Assembly (NCBI GenBank): GCA_030544215.1
Contig: JARZZO010000005.1
Span: forward strand, 80,505,024 to 80,569,023
From: Zantedeschia hybrid cultivar
Lineage: Eukaryota > Streptophyta > Magnoliopsida > Alismatales > Araceae
Length of the DNA: 64,000 bases
Direction of reading: 5' to 3'
Part shown: positions 58,831 to 64,000 of the stretch, in pieces
How the letters are laid out: each line of letters starts with the position of its first letter
How positions within the stretch are numbered: position 1 is the stretch's first letter
Translations under genes and position numbers: made by a program
The notes under the pieces: generated by a model
Seen by the model: the letters and a program-made list of their open reading frames with translations, nothing else
The model's database searches: none
Told to the model about the DNA's origin: nothing

Positions 58831-61223
58831 AAAACGAGTGCGGAGGTCGACGGGGAAGAAGAAACGGAATCGATTTTTGCAGTCGAAAATCGTATCCGGG
58901 AAGGGAGTTTCGATTTGGACCGTGGGGATTGGAGTAGGGCCCACCGACGGGCGTCGCCTACGCCGTCGCGCTCTCAGGTTCGCCAACGGATCCGGATCCG
59001 ATCTACGTCGGGGGTTAGTAATGCGAAGTGCAAAAGAAAAATGATCCAATGCTACGTCTTCATTTACGACATGTGGAACACGGATGCGAAGAATATATGA
59101 ATTTATATACATAAAAATGTAATTATGTATATGTATGATAAAATATAATTATTAAATTTATCTAAAAAATAAAATCATAATTAAATTATGTCAAATTTTA
59201 TCATATAAACAAATATGTTAAGAAGATGTGCTAAATATTCTACGAAATTTTTAATATTTATTTTAAAATCTTAAAATAAAACATTAGACAAAAATGTCCG
59301 AATGTTATGTCGTGTGTAAACATCCGACACAACTTTTTAACATAAATAAAAATATCCACTAAATCATAAATCTTCATACATAAAAACATATGCCTAGTGG
59401 TTAGTGGAAATTAGACTTGTAACTTCTTCAAATGAAAAGGTCTCAAAAGGTATCAACTGAAATATGTTGATCTGGTGACTTACCACGATCAAATGCATGC
59501 TTTTTATGTTTTAGCAGTAAGTAAGTTGATCAATCCCAAGTTAAATGTGACCAAAAGTTAGCTTTGAGTTATATAATTCTAATCAGGAAATTACTCAAAT
59601 CGGGTTTATATGACTTATTTCGAACTAAATTCCAGCCAACTCATTGCCATGTCAAGATACAAGTATACCATTATCACATTGTCACACCATGGGTAATCCT
59701 TTCGTCTAATTTACACGTAATTGTCTTCGAATTATCCTCAATCCTCCTCTAAATGTAGGGATGCAATCTCCCATATCTCCTCCCATAAAATTTTTCACAT
59801 TTTATTTCTTTGTAGCTTTTTCTCCTGATACGCACCCAAAGGAGTATGCGTCATACGTGTGGTCTTGGCTTATTAATATGGCTTACATTAGTAATTTTTG
59901 AACAAACAAGAATTTATAGGTAGAAATAGTGATTCAATTTAATAAAGATACTTATTGAATTTAATAAAAATACCCATATTGTTGCCAGGCGAGTATGGCT
60001 GTAAGCGGGACAATTGAGTAGATATTCTTTTGACAAGCACTAAACGTATTCCTATAAAGGAGTTGAAAACATGGCTATCAACGGACTTTTTGCTATTAAC
60101 TAAAAAGGTTATCATTGTGACAAAGTTTTGGTCGGTGACTTTATATGCCGAGATATTTCTAGAACGAAGATGTATTGTTCTCCTACCGGAAAAGAATTTT
60201 CAACAAAAGGTTTACCGCTGCCCTGCTCTGAAATTTATCTTTAATCATTAAAAAAATCCATCTTATTTTAACTTTGTGTGAAGCATCTCTGTCGATCTCT
60301 TCATTAACTTAAATAATTAATCTTAAATATCAAAAATAACTACAATAACAAATAATATTATCTTCAGTTAGAATTAAATTTTCCTGTCCAACTTTTATAC
60401 TGTTAAAATTACATTTCACATATTCTGACTTTATCAGACCAATCTTAACGCCTCTTAATTTCAAAGCGGACCTCCATTGTAAGGAAAGAGGATCAAAGAT
60501 ACTACATCAGCAAATAAAGAGGATGTATTGCAAGTGAGGGGAGGGAAGTTGAACATCGTTACAAGGAAAATATGACATTGAAAGAGAGAACAGTGGAAGA
60601 ACAAAAATTCACAACCCGTGATATGACAGAGGGTAGGAACGGGGAGGTGGATTGTACTTGCAGAGGGGACCGTCACAAGTGACCAAAGTATTCGAACTTT
60701 TCCATTAGGGATGATACGTAGCCTACCATTCCGCCTTACAAATGTTTCAAACTGGAGTAGATACAGGATCGCCGTTTAATACCAGAAAATGTTGCAAGAC
60801 AATATATTTTTACAGTACAGCACCTCAAACCAAACAACCCATTAACGTATCTAATTTACTTTTTTGAAATAAAAAAATTCTAAAAAGCTAAACTAATAAA
60901 ACTTGTACAGAACGGAACCCTTTTTCATGATTTAACTATGACGACCAACGATGTCCACCGGCGAAACAACTATTTAACAAAAGGCACAAAAATTAATTAT
61001 GATAGGCACATCTCAATCCGGTTCCTATAAAATATAATAAGCAAAGAAAGGAGTAAACATAAGGCAACCAAAATTGAAAAGGATCTGACAGGGCAGATAG
61101 GTTAACAAGGAGGGCATTTGATTTTTTTCTCAGAAAATGAAAGCTGGTGACTATCACTTCGCTTCTAGAACACTGGAGAACAAGCAGTAAAGCGCCAAGG
61201 TAGCTCGACAACATTGGCAGCCA
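58831..61223. other. Intergenic, no gene seen
   Basis: 58831-59100 has short frames rich in Arg and Ser that look like chance frames in a GC-richer promoter. 59100-61150 is AT-rich with no credible frame or recognised repeat. The 3' UTR of the eL28 gene should lie near 61000-61223. Confidence 0.5.
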
Positions 61224-61358
61224 TTACTTCCTAACTTTGGTGGCCTGCCTGTTCCTCTTCTTTGCACCAGACTTGGCAACCTTAAGACTTCGATGAACAG
61301 CACTTAACCTTGCAAGAGCAGCATTCGTCAGATCCGGCCTGTAGTGGTTGTCACCAAC
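61224..61358 (-). CDS. RPL28: Ribosomal protein eL28, last exon
   Basis: The exon follows an AG acceptor (cag at 61361-61359) and encodes 44 residues, VGDNHYRPDLTNAALARLSA to SGAKKRNRQATKVRK, then TAA (61226-61224). This is the C-terminus of the large-subunit ribosomal protein eL28: 'YRPDL--AALARLS' and 'VAKSGAK-RNRQA' are conserved in plant members. Reading phase at the acceptor appears to be 0. The upstream exons are not found in the remaining 2.6 kb, so the preceding intron is at least that long or the other exons lie beyond the window. The C-terminal KVRK tail is slightly longer than in Arabidopsis as I recall it. Confidence 0.9.
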   Translation of the reverse strand, partial: VGDNHYRPDLTNAALARLSAVHRSLKVAKSGAKKRNRQATKVRK

Positions 61359-64000
61359 CTGATCATGAACATTAAAGTGTTGTCAATGCGCTGTTCCAAG
61401 AAATAAAATCCGTAATTAACCATATTGTGAAATTCAATTGCGTGAAAAAATAAATCGCCTGTCAAGCATATTCATTGATTCCATAGCCATGTAAACGTAC
61501 TATGATGGGGCACTTTAGTGAAGCTTGACGTAAAGTAGGTTTATATGGTATCTGCATCAAAAGCTCAGCCCTAATAATTTAGCAGGACAGATTTATTAAT
61601 ACACTTTCTTCAGACAGTTTGTGACACAGTGAATAACAGAACCCTACAAAAGAGAAGTTTGGTCGTCCAACCATCTGGAACTGACACATCTGAAGGCGCA
61701 GAGCATTGTCCATTGTGTTACATTGTCTCAGGGAACTGAGTAAACTGTTTACCCTTGGCAAATCATTGCTTCACAATAAGGCACTTGAAAATCCTTTTCC
61801 TACATGAAATGTTAAAACCAACAGATAAAGAAATATAATCTAGCCATGTACACCTCACCCTTCTGCAAATTGCAGTCCCTGTAACCATTTGATCTGAGGT
61901 ACAGGAATTTTAAAAAAAGGAAACACAGTATACTGAGAATGGGCCACATTTGGATATCCCCCATTCTCCCACTGAGCATTTTGCTTCAGATAAGCAAATC
62001 CAATCACCCTGACCCTGAACCACCCACTACCTTTAAAGCCTCTTCCTAATTTCCATCTAGGAGGAACCTGATAGCCAGAATTGCAATGTGTACCATCCAA
62101 GGGCAGCCACTAGCCAGCCACTTTCAGCTGACAACAATGGCATTTACTACCAAAAAACACCAACACTGCAGTGTTGCCAGAGGCCTAGCACGCATTCAAT
62201 TACATACCACCTCCCATAGTTGGTGTCTCACAACACTGTTACATCTCCATGCCATCTCTTTCCAATAAACCAAACCATGAAATCAGATAGATTCATTCAT
62301 TGCAAAATAGAAAGCAATGGACTTCACCAGCAAGCAAATGCAGGGGGTGAAAGATGGAGCTCAGAAGCCAAGCGTGACAAATATATTTCATTGAAGAGAG
62401 AATTCCTCTCGCTTGTTAGAGGCTCATCACAGCAACACCAGCATTAGTCCTTCCAAATAAGTTTCCTTACTAGAAGAGAGAATATATGGAACTGAATACA
62501 TCTACATTCGGTTGACTAAACTGACAGAAGAGGACAAATATGCAGCATAAGGAGATTATATTTAGTAAATAGGTTTAAATATAAGATAAAGAACAGCACT
62601 AATGGTACTGAGGGTGGTAGTCTCAGTACCGGTCTCGGTGTCAGTCAGTACCGGTACCGATACGTACCAATATCGGCCTGTTTCAGCCCATATCAGCTAG
62701 TTTCAGCCTGTTTCAGTTTCACCCCCATATCGGTGCCGGTACTGATCAATACCGGTACATATCTGCCAATACCAGTACGATACGGCCGATACTATCATCA
62801 ACAAATGGTACTTTAGAATTGCAGTAAATTGAGGTTCTTCCTATGAATAGTCACCAGAACAATGATGTGAAGTTGAAAAGTTGAATTTAAGCTGAAAGAT
62901 ATTCTTATTAACTGAGCCCTTGAAACATGGATGAAAGCAAAGGCATTCATGAAGGGAAGCATAAAAACCAGGTCACATATTTGCGAAAACAAAGAGAATT
63001 GATATACTGAAAACAAATTCTGCAACCAAAACATCACATGATGTGTATAGCCAACAGTTACAATTCTTGACCATTTACAAAAGGACATCTTATATATAGA
63101 CCTTCTCTTTTCAGACAAATGTAAAGCTCATTGAATTAATCATTCATGATACATAGTTGAGCAGTCTTCATAATCTACATCATGATAGCACACTTGAAAA
63201 AATCTACACCAAGAGAAAATTCAGAGAAATCACAATTCTATATCTATAAATATATAGATGAATAAAACCATAGGAAATAAATGTTTCTGCCAAAACATCG
63301 ACAACAATCCAAAAACAACAAAAAACATTTTGCATGGAACTGAACAAATAGAATTACATAGGTTGCAGAACTACATAGGGTTGCCATGTTATTAAATGAC
63401 AATTCAAAGACAAAAGGAAAATACTAGTTTTGCCTCTATTTGAAACAATTAAAAAATGAATATTATCTAACCCTTCTACTGTAAGCCACCACAAAAAAAG
63501 ATCAATTTCAATAACTGGCACTATTTACCACAGTGCTCAGACCAAAACCAGTAACTTCTGAAATAGAACATCAATTTTTGCTGCAAATAATCAAGACACT
63601 CATCATGACCGAAGGTCCCAATTGTTGATGGGCATAAATAAATGGTGTTTCACCGATATGACCTTCATGTTTTTTACTCTTTGCCAATAGAAGACAAACA
63701 ATTACCATGAAACCAGTAGAGGGGAAAGCTAGATCTAATGAAGGATCCATAGACTTGACAAAATCATCTATCCTACCTGCCCCACGTCAACACACTACAA
63801 GGATGTTTCAAGCGTCTAGCCAAAATACTGGTGAACAAGAGTCGGATTGCTAAGAGTACGATGAGGCGTCTGCTTTTTATTATGGCAGTTCTTCTGCCAA
63901 GATGATTCCATTCATGAAGGTAACACTTCTTCAGTTTTTCCCACTATAAAGAATAATAAGACTTGCGTGCTCAGATGTGCTGACCACAGAGGAACTAATA
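61359..64000 (-). other. eL28 intron and unassigned sequence to window end
   Basis: No further eL28 exon or other gene is recognised. AT-rich, apart from a TACCGG-rich block at 62605-62800. It is presumed intronic because the visible eL28 exon needs an upstream donor. Confidence 0.5.
62605..62800. repeat. GTACCGGTAC-rich palindromic cluster
   Basis: Dense repetition of ggtaccg, taccggtac, ccgatac and (t)atcggcc in both orientations, with an inner run of 'tttcagcctgtttcag' repeats. It ends in 'cgatacggccgatact'. It looks like a self-complementary MITE or a degenerate palindromic repeat. No coding potential. Confidence 0.65.

Noticed and set aside
58822..59100. 92-codon plus-strand frame upstream of the VTI1 gene
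   Set aside because: Overlapping frames of similar length exist on both strands, the residues are low-complexity, and no homology is recognised. It is more likely promoter sequence.

Overview
This is a plant nuclear window, very probably from a monocot. The signs are a GC-rich first exon followed by AT-rich introns, introns of 3.6-4.2 kb in ordinary housekeeping genes, many MITEs, and a Tat-like LTR retrotransposon carrying an antisense 'putative gypsy-type transposon' gene. A palm or similar non-grass monocot fits, but the sequence does not prove it.

Layout. 1-3050: intergenic DNA with two LINE relics. About 3895-34910: one tandem duplication of a roughly 10 kb unit (copy A about 3895-21700, copy B about 21770-34910). 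Each unit carries one intronless gene for a secreted glycine-rich protein on the minus strand (17343-18668 and 29043-30494), plus the same older MITEs. Each copy was later hit by different insertions. Copy A received a complete 7.85 kb LTR retrotransposon (9015-16862, TSD TATAT). Copy B received a 1.5 kb solo LTR (22798-24299), a 0.35 kb LINE fragment and about 1.1 kb of MITE-containing DNA. With these subtracted the two units have nearly the same length. 34.9-37.2 kb holds a degenerate fragment of the unit's edge, a MITE and an antisense poly(A) retrosequence. 37.2-41.5 kb is intergenic and rich in inverted repeats.

The right third holds ordinary conserved genes. A dsRNA-binding protein gene with three dsRNA-binding motifs lies on the plus strand (41826-49590, 7 exons in my model, one probable GC-AG intron). 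A Qb-SNARE gene of the VTI1 family lies on the minus strand (58281-52578, 5 coding exons, 221 residues). The last exon of a ribosomal protein eL28 gene lies on the minus strand (61358-61224), with the rest of that gene not found in the window. The two large genes converge across about 3 kb of repeats.

The most unusual object is the LTR element. It has no recognisable pol. It keeps a short gag-like ORF, carries about 1.5 kb of a 75-bp minisatellite where pol would be, and has a three-exon antisense gene with its own TATA box, whose frame is closed by two nonsense codons. All exon models are by hand: splice phases were checked, but no transcript or database evidence was available.
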